DNA of 64,000 bases from Longispora fulva (GCF_015751905.1 NZ_JADOUF010000001.1:7928501-7992500), one strand, 5' to 3'; positions 52,102 to 61,342 are shown, counted from the stretch's first letter. Numbers and translations are program-made. The notes: generated by a model not told the origin, from the sequence alone.

Positions 52102-55100
52102 GTGACCACCGCCGTCGCGGTCCGCGCGGTCTTCCCGGCCATGGAGCCCCCGGCAGGGCGCACCCTGGTCGACGTCCTGGCCGCCACCGTCGCCCGCTAT
52201 CCGAACGCCCCGGCCCTCGACGCCGACGGCACGCCCCTGAGCTACCGCCGCCTCGCCGAGGAGATCGAGTCGCTGCGCCGCCGCCTGCACGCCTCGGGCG
52301 TCGGCGCCGGCCACCGGGTGGGGGTCCGGATCGCCTCCGGGACCGCCGAGTTGTACGTCGCGATCCTCGGCGTCCTGGCGGCCGGCGCGGCCTACGTGCC
52401 CGTGGACGCCGACGACCCGGACGAGCGGGCGGCACTGGTGTTCGGCGAGGCCGGCGTGCGGGCCGTGCTCGGCGACGGTGGCGAGCTGACCATGATGGAC
52501 GTCGCGCCGGCAGAGGAGACGTCCTTCGAGGGCCCTGCCGCGGCTCTCACCCCCGCCGATGCCGCCGTTGATGGCGTCCCCGGCCCCGGCACTCCGGACC
52601 CGGCAGCCCTCGCTGACGCCCCGCCGGCCCTGACCGGCCCCGTCGCAGCCCCGGCGGTCCCCGGCCTCCTCGGCACGGTCGGCGTCACGCCCGGGCCCGC
52701 CACCCCGCTCGACGGCGGTCCCACCCTCGACTCCGACGCCTGGATCATCTTCACCTCCGGCTCCACCGGCAAGCCCAAGGGCGTCGCCGTCACGCACCGC
52801 TCCGCGGCGGCGTTCGTCGACGCCGAGGCCCGGGTCTTCCTCCAGGACGAGCCGCTCGGCCCCGAAGACCGCGTCCTCGCCGGCCTGTCCGTCGCCTTCG
52901 ACGCCTCCTGCGAGGAGATGTGGCTCGCGTGGCGGCACGGCGCCTGCCTGGTGCCCGCGCCCCGCGCCCTGGTCCGCAGCGGCGTCGACCTGGGCCCGTG
53001 GCTGGTGGAGCGCGGCATCACTGTGGTCTCCACCGTGCCGACCCTGGCCTCGCTGTGGCCGACGGACGCCCTGGAGGAGGTCCGGCTGCTCATCTTCGGC
53101 GGCGAGGCCTGCCCGCCGGAGTTGGCCGAGCGGCTCGCGGTCGAGGGCCGGGAGGTGTGGAACACGTACGGGCCGACCGAGGCGACCGTCGTGGCCACCG
53201 CCGCCCGGATGACCGGCACCGGGCCGGTGCGGATCGGGCTGGCGCTCGACGGCTGGGAGCTGGCCGTCGTCGGCCCGGACGGCGAGCCGGTCGCGATGGG
53301 CGACACGGGCGAGCTGGTGATCGGCGGGGTGGGCCTGGCCAGGTACCTGGACGAGGTGAAGGACGCGGAGAAGTTCGCGCCGCTGCCGTCGTTGGGCTGG
53401 GCGCGGGCGTACCGCAGTGGGGACATCGTCCGGGCCGACCCCGAGGGCCTGCTGTTCATGGGTCGGGGCGACGAGCAGGTCAAGCTCGGCGGCCGGCGGA
53501 TCGAGCTGGGTGAGGTCGACGCGGCTCTGCAGTCCCTGCCGGACGTGGCGGGCGCGGCGGCGGCGGTGCAGCGTACGAAGGCCGGCAACCAGGTGCTCGT
53601 CGGCTACGTCGTGGCCCCGGACTCGTTCGACGCGGACAAGGCCGTCAAGCGGCTCCGCAAGCAGTTGCCGGCCGCGCTGGTGCCGCTGCTGGCCCGGGTG
53701 GCGACGCTGCCGACGCGTACCTCCGGAAAGGTCGACCGGGCGGCACTGCCCTGGCCGTTGTCCACGATGGACCTGGCCCGCACGATGCTCTCCGGCACGG
53801 AGCTGTGGCTCGCCGAGGCGTGGGCGGAGATCCTCGGTGTGCAGGTCGGCGCGCCGAAGGCGGACTTCTTCAGCAACGGCGGCGGGAGCCTGTCGGCCGC
53901 GCAGCTGGTGGCGCACCTGCGTACCCGGTTCCCGCAGGTCGCGATTGTCGACATCTACCAGAACCCGACCCTGGGCGGGCTCGCGGCGTTCCTCGACGCG
54001 TTGTCGGGGGAGACGAGCGTCCGCCGGGAGGTCGCGCCGACCCCGGGCCGGACCGGTGTCGTGCAGTCGCTGCTGATGCTGCCGCTGCTCACCCTGGTGG
54101 GCCTGCGCTGGTCGGTGGTGGCTCTGGCCCTCGCCAACCTCCTGGGCACGGACTGGGCTCCGACGACGTCCTGGTGGTGGTTGCTCGCCGGCTGGGTGGC
54201 GCTGTTCAGCCCGCCGGGCCGGATCGCGCTGGCGGCCGGCGGGGCCCGGTTGCTGCTGCGCCGGGTCAGGCCGGGCAGCTACCCGCGGGGCGGGAGCGTG
54301 CACCTGCGGCTGTGGACGGCGGAGAAGCTCGCCGAGTTCAGCGGGGTCACGAGCGTGTCGGGCGCGTCGTGGATGACGTGGTACGCCAAGGCCCTCGGCG
54401 CGAGGATCGGCAAGGACGTGGACCTGCACTCCGCGCCGCCGGTCACCGGCATGCTCAAGCTCGGCCGGGGCTGTGCCGTGGAGCCCGAGGTGGACCTGTC
54501 CGGGCACTGGGTGGACGGCGACCGGATCCGGATCGGCAAGATCCGGATCGGGGCCGGGGCCCGGATCGGCGGCCGCAGCACCCTCCTCCCAGGCGTGCGG
54601 GTCGGCAAGGGCGCCGAGGTGGGCGCCGGCTCGACCGTGCTGGGTGTCGTCCCGGCCGGGCTGCGCTGGGCCGGCTCGCCGGCGGCGGAGGACACCCCGG
54701 ACCCGCGGCGCTGGCCGGAGGAGCGCCCGCCGCGCAGCCGGTTCTGGGCGGTGGTCTACGGCTCGACGTCCCTGTTCCTCGGCCTGCTGCCCCTGGTCGC
54801 CGCCGCCCCGGCCGTCGTCTGGGTCGGGCGCGCGGTGTCCGGTGCCGCGACGCTGCCGGACGCGCTGCGGGCCGCGCTGGTCCTCGTGCCGGCCGCGACC
54901 GTCGGGTACTTCCTCACCTACGCCCTGCTCGTCCTCGTCGGGGTGCGGCTGCTGTCCATCGGCCTGCGCGAGGGCTACCACAAGGTGCACGGCAGGGTCG
55001 CCTGGCAGGCGTGGTTCACCGAGCGCCTGATGGGCATGGCCCGCACCGGCCTGTTCCCGCTGTATGCGAGCCTGTTCACCCCCGTGTGGCTCCGGCTGCT

Positions 55101-56115
55101 CGGGGCGCGGATCGGGAAGAACGTCGAGGCTTCCACGGTCCTCGCGCTGCCGTCGATGACCACGGTCGCCGACGGGGCGTTCCTCGCCGACGACACGATG
55201 GTCGCCAGCTACGAGCTGGGCCACGGCTGGCTGCACATCGCGCCGGCCAGCGTCGGCAAGCAGGCGTTCCTCGGCAACTCGGGCATGACGGCCCCGGGCC
55301 GTTCCGTACCGAACCGGGGACTGGTGGGCGTGCTGTCCTCCGCGCCGCGCAAGGCGAAGAAGGGCAGCTCCTGGCTGGGCATGCCGCCGATGGCGATCAG
55401 CCGGTCGGTGGAGTCGGCCGACACGTCCCGCACGTTCAAGCCGCCGGTCCGGCTCAAGATCGCCCGGGCGCTGGTCGAGCTGGCCCGGATCGTGCCCGTG
55501 ATGTGTTCGGCCGCGCTGGCCGTCGGCGTCCTCGCCGTGGTGTTCCGGCTCGGCCCCGTCCTCGGACCGGTCCTGTCCGGGGTGGCCCTGCTGGTGGCCG
55601 GTGTGTTTGCCTGTCTGACAGCGACCACAATGAAATGGCTGCTCGTAGGCAGGTTCCGGGCGACGGAGCACCCGCTGTGGAGCTCGTTCGTGTGGCGCAA
55701 CGAGCTCGCGGACACCTTCGTCGAGGTGCTGGCCGTCACCTGGCTGGTCGGGAAGATCGGCGGCACCCCGCTGCTCCCCGCCTGGCTGCGCACGATGGGC
55801 GCGCACATCGGCAGGGGCGTGTGGCTGGAGACGTACTGGCTGCCGGAGTCCGACCTGGTCCGCCTGGGCGACGGCGCGACCGTGAACCGGGGTTGCGTCG
55901 TGCAGACCCACCTGTTCCACGATCGGATCATGAGCATGTCCGGGGTCGACTTCGCCGAGGGCTCGACCCTCGGTCCGCACGGCATCGTGCTGCCCGGCGC
56001 GAGCATCGGGGCCCGCACCACGGTCGGCCCGGGTTCGCTGGTGACCCGGGGCGACGCGGTGCCGGCGGACTCGCGCTGGCTGGGCAACCCGATCGCCGGG
56101 TGGAACCAGGGGTGA
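52102..56115 (+). CDS. Pls/PosA-family nonribosomal peptide synthetase (A-T-membrane-acyltransfer type)
   Basis: 1337 residues. Adenylation domain about 20-540 (A3 FTSGSTGKPKG; A4 FDASCEEMW, Asp267; A5 NTYGPTEAT; A8 region GDEQVKLGGRRIELGEV; A10 TSGKVDR), carrier domain 555-635 with Ser596 (SNGGGSLSA), then no condensation or thioesterase domain but about six membrane helices separating three left-handed beta-helix (hexapeptide) modules (about 770-860, 990-1090 and 1230-1335). That is the layout of epsilon-poly-L-lysine synthetase and the TIGR02353 group. Read against GrsA, the pocket is D-A-E-S-I-G-T-V-V-K, like lysine codes. GTG 52102 or GTG 52090; stop overlaps the M1 gene (GTGA). Confidence 0.88.
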   Translation: MTTAVAVRAVFPAMEPPAGRTLVDVLAATVARYPNAPALDADGTPLSYRRLAEEIESLRRRLHASGVGAGHRVGVRIASGTAELYVAILGVLAAGAAYVPVDADDPDERAALVFGEAGVRAVLGDGGELTMMDVAPAEETSFEGPAAALTPADAAVDGVPGPGTPDPAALADAPPALTGPVAAPAVPGLLGTVGVTPGPATPLDGGPTLDSDAWIIFTSGSTGKPKGVAVTHRSAAAFVDAEARVFLQDEPLGPEDRVLAGLSVAFDASCEEMWLAWRHGACLVPAPRALVRSGVDLGPWLVERGITVVSTVPTLASLWPTDALEEVRLLIFGGEACPPELAERLAVEGREVWNTYGPTEATVVATAARMTGTGPVRIGLALDGWELAVVGPDGEPVAMGDTGELVIGGVGLARYLDEVKDAEKFAPLPSLGWARAYRSGDIVRADPEGLLFMGRGDEQVKLGGRRIELGEVDAALQSLPDVAGAAAAVQRTKAGNQVLVGYVVAPDSFDADKAVKRLRKQLPAALVPLLARVATLPTRTSGKVDRAALPWPLSTMDLARTMLSGTELWLAEAWAEILGVQVGAPKADFFSNGGGSLSAAQLVAHLRTRFPQVAIVDIYQNPTLGGLAAFLDALSGETSVRREVAPTPGRTGVVQSLLMLPLLTLVGLRWSVVALALANLLGTDWAPTTSWWWLLAGWVALFSPPGRIALAAGGARLLLRRVRPGSYPRGGSVHLRLWTAEKLAEFSGVTSVSGASWMTWYAKALGARIGKDVDLHSAPPVTGMLKLGRGCAVEPEVDLSGHWVDGDRIRIGKIRIGAGARIGGRSTLLPGVRVGKGAEVGAGSTVLGVVPAGLRWAGSPAAEDTPDPRRWPEERPPRSRFWAVVYGSTSLFLGLLPLVAAAPAVVWVGRAVSGAATLPDALRAALVLVPAATVGYFLTYALLVLVGVRLLSIGLREGYHKVHGRVAWQAWFTERLMGMARTGLFPLYASLFTPVWLRLLGARIGKNVEASTVLALPSMTTVADGAFLADDTMVASYELGHGWLHIAPASVGKQAFLGNSGMTAPGRSVPNRGLVGVLSSAPRKAKKGSSWLGMPPMAISRSVESADTSRTFKPPVRLKIARALVELARIVPVMCSAALAVGVLAVVFRLGPVLGPVLSGVALLVAGVFACLTATTMKWLLVGRFRATEHPLWSSFVWRNELADTFVEVLAVTWLVGKIGGTPLLPAWLRTMGAHIGRGVWLETYWLPESDLVRLGDGATVNRGCVVQTHLFHDRIMSMSGVDFAEGSTLGPHGIVLPGASIGARTTVGPGSLVTRGDAVPADSRWLGNPIAGWNQG

Positions 56116-57539
56116 GCCCGAAGAGACGCCCGGAGGAGGACACACCCCCGGAGACCACCGGACCGCGCCCGGCCAAGCGTGCCGGGGCCGCCCCGTCGGG
56201 CACCGGGCCGCGCCCCGTCGCGGACTCCCCGCCGACCCCGGGCGCCGACCACTCCGGCGATTCCTACCTGCCGCAACACGGCAACGGCGGGTACACGACA
56301 CGATTCTATGATCTTGATCTGGACTACAGGGTCGGCCCCAACCGCCTCGCCGCGCACGCCCGGATCGAGGCCACCGCCACCCAGGCGCTGTCCCGGTTCA
56401 GCCTCGACCTCGCCGGCCTGCGCCCCACCCGGGTCCTGGTCGACAACAAACCGGCCCGGTTCGCGCACCGGGGGCACAAGCTGTACGTCACCCCCGCCCG
56501 GCCGATCCCGAACGGCGCGGCCTTCGCCGTCGAGGTCCGCTACGCCGGCAACCCCCGCCCGATCAGCGGCGAGTGGGGAGACATCGGCTGGGACGAGCTG
56601 ACCGAGGGCTCGCTGGTCGCCAGCCAGCCCGTCGGCGCGCCGTCGTGGTTCCCGTGCAACGACCACCCGGCGGACAAGGCCGGCTACCGGGTCACGGTCA
56701 CCACCGACTCGCCGTACACGGTCCTGGCCACCGGCCACCGCACCGAACACCGCCGGGGCGGCAGCACCACCACCTGGGTGTACGACCGCCCCGAGCCCAC
56801 CTCCACCTACCTGATGGGCGTGCACATCGGCCGGTACGAGGAGCGCGAGATCGCCACCGGCCTGGTCTCGCAGAAGGCCGCGTACCCGCCCCGGCTGCGC
56901 GCGCCCTTCCTGCACGACTTCGCCCGGCACGGCGAGATCATGGAACAGTTGCAGCTGCTGTTCGGCCCGTACCCGTTCGAGGACTACCAGATCGTGGTCA
57001 CCGACGACGACCTCGACGACCCGATCGAGGCCCAGGGCCTGTCGGTGTTCGGCGCGAACCTCGTCGACGGCCGGCGCACCCACGAGCGGCTCATCGTGCA
57101 CGAACTCGCCCACCAGTGGTTCGGCAACAGCCTCACGGTCGCCGACTGGCGGCACATCTGGCTGAACGAGGGCTTCGCCACGTACAGCGAGTGGCTGTGG
57201 TCGGAGCGCTCGGGCGGCCCGTCGGCGGACCTGCACGCCCGGCAGTGGCACGCCCGGATCGCCGCATCCCCCCAGGACCTGGTCCTCGCCGACCCGGGGG
57301 CGCACCGGATGTTCGACGAGCGGGTGTACAAGCGCGGCGCGCTGACCCTGCACGCGCTGCGGCACCGGCTCGGCGACGGCCGGTTCTTCGCGATGCTGCT
57401 GGCGTGGACGGCCGACCACCGGCACGGCACGGTCACGACCGACCAGTTCACGGCGCTGGCCACCAGCTACGCCCAGGCCCCCCTGACGGACCTGTTCGAC
57501 GCCTGGCTGTTCTCCCCGGCCCTGCCCGCACTGCGATAG
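56112..57539 (+). CDS. M1-family aminopeptidase coupled to the Pls/PosA-type synthetase
   Basis: 475 residues. A disordered Pro/Arg/Lys-rich N-terminus (1-60) leads to an M1 N-terminal beta domain (60-220) and thermolysin-like catalytic domain: His330-Glu331-x2-His334 (HELAHQWFGN) and Glu353 (WLNEGF). The GAMEN exopeptidase motif is replaced by IEAQGLSVFGA. No signal peptide is seen, so it is probably cytoplasmic. It starts inside the stop of the synthetase (GTGA), so the two act together; a role in trimming or degrading the synthetase's product is an inference. Confidence 0.85.
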   Translation: MSPKRRPEEDTPPETTGPRPAKRAGAAPSGTGPRPVADSPPTPGADHSGDSYLPQHGNGGYTTRFYDLDLDYRVGPNRLAAHARIEATATQALSRFSLDLAGLRPTRVLVDNKPARFAHRGHKLYVTPARPIPNGAAFAVEVRYAGNPRPISGEWGDIGWDELTEGSLVASQPVGAPSWFPCNDHPADKAGYRVTVTTDSPYTVLATGHRTEHRRGGSTTTWVYDRPEPTSTYLMGVHIGRYEEREIATGLVSQKAAYPPRLRAPFLHDFARHGEIMEQLQLLFGPYPFEDYQIVVTDDDLDDPIEAQGLSVFGANLVDGRRTHERLIVHELAHQWFGNSLTVADWRHIWLNEGFATYSEWLWSERSGGPSADLHARQWHARIAASPQDLVLADPGAHRMFDERVYKRGALTLHALRHRLGDGRFFAMLLAWTADHRHGTVTTDQFTALATSYAQAPLTDLFDAWLFSPALPALR

Positions 57540-57645
57540 AAACCCGATCGTCCGGTTACGGGGAGCCGGCCCCCGACGCGCGTCCGCACCGCCCGGCGTG
57601 GCTGCAGACCCAGCCGCGGCTCGAAGCCCAGCGGCCGGCTCGCGC

Positions 57646-59145
57646 CTACCCCAACCACTCCGTCAGCTTCCCCCGCCGGGCCTCGGCCCACACCCCGGCG
57701 AACCTTCCCCGGGCGGCCACCACGGCCCCCCGTTCCCGCTCCACCAACCGCCCCACGGTCACCCCGTACCGCCCCGGATCGGCGGCCCCCAGCTCCAGCC
57801 ACGTCTCGGCGGCCAACGCCGCGTCCTGGTGCTCCCCGAGATCCCCCTGAACGGCCGCCAGCGCCGCGGCCAGCCGCTGCGCCGGCCGGCCGACGACGGA
57901 ACTCACGGCCTCCACCGCGTACCGGGCCCGCTTGGCCCGCACCCGGGCGGCGTGCCACACCTCGTCGGGCCCGTCGGCCCGCAGCCCCCGGACGTCCCGG
58001 ACCAGCCTCTTCCACGTCCGGGCCACGAACGGCGGCAGCGCCTCCCGGGCCGGCGCCCGCCCGCCCCGTCCCACCCCGGGCTTGGCGGCGACGGTGACGA
58101 GCAGGTCCAGCAGCTCCAGGTACCGCTCGGAGGTCAACGCCGCGTCCAGTTCCGTCACCGCGTCCCGGTACCGGTCGGCGAGGGCCCGGTCGAGCTCCCC
58201 GACGATCTCCGGATCGAGGGGCGCGAGCGGGTCGGCGGCGGCGGTGACGCCCAGCCGCGCCCGCAGCACCTCTGCGTCGCGCACCCCGCCGAGCACCGAG
58301 GCCAGCCACGACAACTCGGCGCGCAGCGGATCGGCCCAGCGCGGATCCAGTAGCGGGGCGAAGGTCCGCAGCCGGCTGCGCAGCCGCCGGCAGCCGACCC
58401 GCATCTGGTGCACGGCGGTATCGCCCCGCCCGACCTCGGCCCGCAGCCGGACGAGCGGGTCGTGCGCGACGATCACCCCGATGTCGCGGCGGATCCCGCC
58501 GGCGACCACGTCGGCGGCGGTGGCCTTCTTCCGGGACACCGGCCGGGGCGAGGCGGCGAGGTCGGCCGGGGCGGTGGCGGGGGAGCCGAGCGCCCGGACG
58601 TGCTTGGCCGTGAACTCGCCCTCGACGGCCCCCGCTGCGGTCAGGCTCCCGGCGACCCGGTCGAGCACGTCGCGCCCGCCGGCCTTCCGTTCGACCTCGA
58701 TCTCCCGGAACCGGGTGACGACCCGCCGGCCGACGAGCACGCTGACGTGGTCGTCGACCAGCTCGGCGAGCACCGTCCCGGAACCGTCGCGCAGCTCGTA
58801 GGGCTGACGGACGGTGCGCAGCACGATCACCGGCGCGAGCGGCTCGGACCGGCGGAACGTGGTGACCAGGTCGGCCAGCTCCGCCGGCGGCCGGCCGGAC
58901 GGGCCGGCGAGGCTGACCTCCCGTCGGATACCCGGAATGGCGGTGGGGAGTTTGACGGTCCACGGCTCGGCGTCCCCGGTCCGGAACCGCAGCGAGGCGC
59001 CGGCCCGGGCGAGCCGCAGGTCGGCGGTGTCGAAATAGGTGGCGCGCAGCCGCACCGGGGGCAGCGCGAACACGTCGGGCGCGTCGAGGAACTCGTCGGG
59101 CAGGGCGAACGCCTCGTCGACCTCGAACTTGCGTTCCTCCTCCAT
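57646..59145 (-). CDS. CYTH-CHAD domain protein
   Basis: 499 residues. CYTH domain (1-200) begins with E2xE4xK6 (EEERKFEV), the triphosphate-tunnel signature; CHAD domain (about 215-495) has the conserved basic helices HQMRVGCRRLRSRLRTF and HAARVRAKRARYAVEAV. CYTH enzymes hydrolyse inorganic tri- or polyphosphate, and CHAD domains bind polyphosphate granules. ATG 59145 by the -10 box 6 nt upstream. Encoded just after a PPK1 fragment, consistent with polyphosphate metabolism. The gap 57540-57645 to the convergent M1 gene is empty. Confidence 0.9.
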   Translation of the reverse strand: MEEERKFEVDEAFALPDEFLDAPDVFALPPVRLRATYFDTADLRLARAGASLRFRTGDAEPWTVKLPTAIPGIRREVSLAGPSGRPPAELADLVTTFRRSEPLAPVIVLRTVRQPYELRDGSGTVLAELVDDHVSVLVGRRVVTRFREIEVERKAGGRDVLDRVAGSLTAAGAVEGEFTAKHVRALGSPATAPADLAASPRPVSRKKATAADVVAGGIRRDIGVIVAHDPLVRLRAEVGRGDTAVHQMRVGCRRLRSRLRTFAPLLDPRWADPLRAELSWLASVLGGVRDAEVLRARLGVTAAADPLAPLDPEIVGELDRALADRYRDAVTELDAALTSERYLELLDLLVTVAAKPGVGRGGRAPAREALPPFVARTWKRLVRDVRGLRADGPDEVWHAARVRAKRARYAVEAVSSVVGRPAQRLAAALAAVQGDLGEHQDAALAAETWLELGAADPGRYGVTVGRLVERERGAVVAARGRFAGVWAEARRGKLTEWLG

Positions 59146-59151
59146 GGACCA

Positions 59152-59157
59152 ACCCTA
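59152..59157 (-). promoter_or_regulatory. -10 box TAGGGT of the CYTH-CHAD gene (leaderless)
   Basis: Minus-strand TAGGGT, 6 nt, then ATG 59145. Confidence 0.55.
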
Positions 59158-59203
59158 TGGCGGGTCCGGGGGCTGGACCAGCCCCAAGAAAACGGACAAA
59201 AGC

Positions 59204-59929
59204 CTATCCCGCGTACAGCTCCCGAAGTGCGGACAGGTCTAAAAGCCCCGAAAGTCGCAGCACGTCCTCGGGCCGCACGTCCAGCTCCCGGAGCAGGAAC
59301 TCCAGCGCCCGCTCGCACACGTCCGCGTCGACCTCGAGCCGGACCGGCGGCGCGCCGGGCGCGGACCGGGTGACCCGGAAGGCGTGCCGGTCGACGAGCG
59401 CCATCCCGGGGAACAGCGCCGGCAGGTGCCGGACGACGAGGTCCTCCACCGGCAGGTACCGACCGCGCCCGACGGCCAGGAACCGGGGCGTGGTGGTCGG
59501 CATCCGCACGGACGCGAACAGGTCCGGGCCGCCGGCCGGGTCGGTGAGCAGCACGGCCAGGTGCAGCGCGAGCCCCCGGACGTGCGGGAACGGCCGCGCC
59601 CGGTCCACGGCCATCGGGGTGAGCACGGGCAACACGCTCTCAGTGAAGTACCGGCGGAGCCGCCCGGCGGTCGACGTGCCCAGTTCCGACCACCGGACCA
59701 GCCGGACGCCGGCCGCCGCGAGCGTGGGGACCGCGTCGGCGGTCAGCGCGCGCAGCCAGCGGGCGGCCAGCTCCGGTCGGCGGCCGGCGTCGCCGGACAT
59801 GTACAGCTCGTCGAGCGCGCTGGCGCAGTTCGCCATGAACCGGATCCGCTCCAGGGGAGGGGCGGCCGCGTCGACGGCGTGCGCGAACAGCGTGTCGAGG
59901 GCGGCGGGCGTGACGACGTCGACGGTCAC
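59204..59929 (-). CDS. Polyphosphate kinase 1 fragment (N and middle domains only)
   Basis: 241 residues versus about 700 in full PPK1. Matches the PPK1 N-terminal helical domain (PPLERIRFMANCASALDELYMS, compare NLDEFFM) and middle domain (VLPVLTPMAVDRARPFPHVRGLALHLAVLL, FPGMALVDRHAFRVTRS, LEVDADVCERALEFLLREL, VRPEDVLRLSGLLDLSAL in segments). It stops before the two catalytic phospholipase-D-like domains, so the phosphorylated His and ATP-binding Arg/Lys residues are missing. The frame is intact with GAGGGGG before GTG 59929. It may be a non-catalytic polyphosphate- or PPK-binding protein or a decaying gene; the region downstream has no trace of the missing half. Confidence 0.78.
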   Translation of the reverse strand: MTVDVVTPAALDTLFAHAVDAAAPPLERIRFMANCASALDELYMSGDAGRRPELAARWLRALTADAVPTLAAAGVRLVRWSELGTSTAGRLRRYFTESVLPVLTPMAVDRARPFPHVRGLALHLAVLLTDPAGGPDLFASVRMPTTTPRFLAVGRGRYLPVEDLVVRHLPALFPGMALVDRHAFRVTRSAPGAPPVRLEVDADVCERALEFLLRELDVRPEDVLRLSGLLDLSALRELYAG

Positions 59930-59964
59930 CGGTACCCCCTCAGCACTGTTTGTTGTGTGTCCTG

Positions 59965-59970
59965 AGGGTA
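59965..59970 (-). promoter_or_regulatory. -10 box TACCCT of the PPK1-fragment gene
   Basis: Minus-strand TACCCT about 35 nt upstream of GTG 59929; short leader with ribosome site. Confidence 0.4.
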
Positions 59971-60014
59971 GTGGAAATCGGTCCTAGGCCCCCCAAAAGT
60001 TGACGAGCGTCACT

Positions 60015-60626
60015 TCACCAGCCGCGGGCGACCCATTCCGGAATGGACGGCCGTTCGCGACCGAGCGTGGTGTCGGCGCCGTGGCCCGGGTAGACGACGG
60101 TGTCGTCGGCGAGCCGGTCGAACAGCTTGGTCCGCACGTCGTGGATCAGGGACGCGAACCGGTCGGCGTCACCCTGGGTGTTTCCCACGCCGCCCGGAAA
60201 GAGCGAATCGCCCGTGAAGAGGTGTCCGACGCCCGCCGGGTCGCGGTAGTGCAGCGCGATCGAGCCCGGGGTGTGCCCCACGAGGTGGATGACCTCCAGG
60301 TCCACCTCGCCGACCCGCACCGTCGCCCCGGACGGCTCGGCGGCCACCGGCAGCCCCTCGATGTCGTCGGCGTGCGCCACCGACGCCGCCCCGGTCGCGG
60401 CGAGGACCTCGGCGAGCCCCTGCCAGTGGTCCGGGTGCCGGTGCGTGGTCACGACCGTGGCCAGGCCGTCGGGCCCGACCAGCTCCAGCAGGCGGTCCGG
60501 CTCGGCCGCCGCGTCGATCAACAACTGCTGTCCGGTACGCCGGCAGCGCAGCAGGTACGCGTTGTTGTCGAACGAGCCGACCGACAACTTCCTGATGATC
60601 AGGTCAGTGGTCTCGTGCGTGTCCAT
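60015..60626 (-). CDS. Metallo-beta-lactamase-fold hydrolase (glyoxalase II-like)
   Basis: 203 residues. Metal motifs THRHPDHWQG (HxHxDH form), GHTPGS, GDSLFPGGVG and YPGHG are complete. Family members hydrolyse thioesters such as S-lactoylglutathione; in actinomycetes a mycothiol thioester is likelier. ATG 60626 lies next to the stop of the mycothiol-type isomerase gene (1 nt between), so they form an operon. Orthologous position to Rv1637c upstream of uvrA. Confidence 0.9.
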   Translation of the reverse strand: MDTHETTDLIIRKLSVGSFDNNAYLLRCRRTGQQLLIDAAAEPDRLLELVGPDGLATVVTTHRHPDHWQGLAEVLAATGAASVAHADDIEGLPVAAEPSGATVRVGEVDLEVIHLVGHTPGSIALHYRDPAGVGHLFTGDSLFPGGVGNTQGDADRFASLIHDVRTKLFDRLADDTVVYPGHGADTTLGRERPSIPEWVARGW

Positions 60627-60627
60627 C

Positions 60628-61335
60628 TCAGCCCCAGCTCGGCAGGGTCGGCAGTGTCCCGACCAGTGACTTGTGCGCCCCGCGCCCGATCAACCACGCG
60701 GCGAGCGCGTGCCCGGGCCCGCTGATCGTCGGCGCGCCCTCACCATCCCCGACCACGTACTGCGCCCCCAGGTCAGTGGCCGTCAGCACCATCCGCGGCG
60801 CGTCCTGCCGCCCGGTGAAGTCGTGCGTCACCTCGCGCAGCAGCCGCCGGACGAACGACTCCGGCCAGGACCCCGACCCGTAGTCCACGCCCAGGTCGGC
60901 GTGGTGGATCTCCACCTCCTTGAGCCGCAGCCACGGCACGGTCAGCGCGGGGATCCGCCGCTCGTTGAGGGTCCACACCACGGCGTTCCACGCGTCGGCC
61001 GGCACCTTGGCCGCCCGGTCGGCGAACCCCTGTGAGGCGCCGGTCACATCCGCGACGTGTTCGGCGGCCGGCCGACCCGCGCCGGCGTCCACCGCGGCCA
61101 CCCGGTCCTCGAAGCTGGTGTACATCGGGGTCTGCACCCCCGACTCCGCCCAGGTGAGCAGATTGACCAGTCCGTCGGCGTTGCGGGCCAGGTGGGTGAG
61201 CACATGGCCCCGGGTCCAACCGGGTAGGAGGGAGGGAGCGGCGACCTCTTTGTCGGTCAACCCCCCGACGGTACGAAGCAGCCGCGCCGTCGCGCGATCG
61301 AGTTCAGCCAGGAGGGCCAGTGGGTCGGTGGTCAT
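60628..61335 (-). CDS. Maleylpyruvate isomerase family mycothiol-dependent enzyme
   Basis: 235 residues; DinB/MDMPI fold: N-terminal ATARLLRTVGGLTDKEVAAPSLLPGWTRGHVLTHLARNADGL, with the conserved metal-binding His in GHVLTHLARN and HHADL, and a C-terminal SCP2-like part. These proteins use mycothiol as cofactor, itself an actinobacterial marker. The specific substrate is unknown. ATG 61335 is fixed by the -10 box 7 nt upstream; the frame extends to 61515 but that lies over the divergent promoter. Confidence 0.88.
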   Translation of the reverse strand: MTTDPLALLAELDRATARLLRTVGGLTDKEVAAPSLLPGWTRGHVLTHLARNADGLVNLLTWAESGVQTPMYTSFEDRVAAVDAGAGRPAAEHVADVTGASQGFADRAAKVPADAWNAVVWTLNERRIPALTVPWLRLKEVEIHHADLGVDYGSGSWPESFVRRLLREVTHDFTGRQDAPRMVLTATDLGAQYVVGDGEGAPTISGPGHALAAWLIGRGAHKSLVGTLPTLPSWG

Positions 61336-61342
61336 GTGATGC

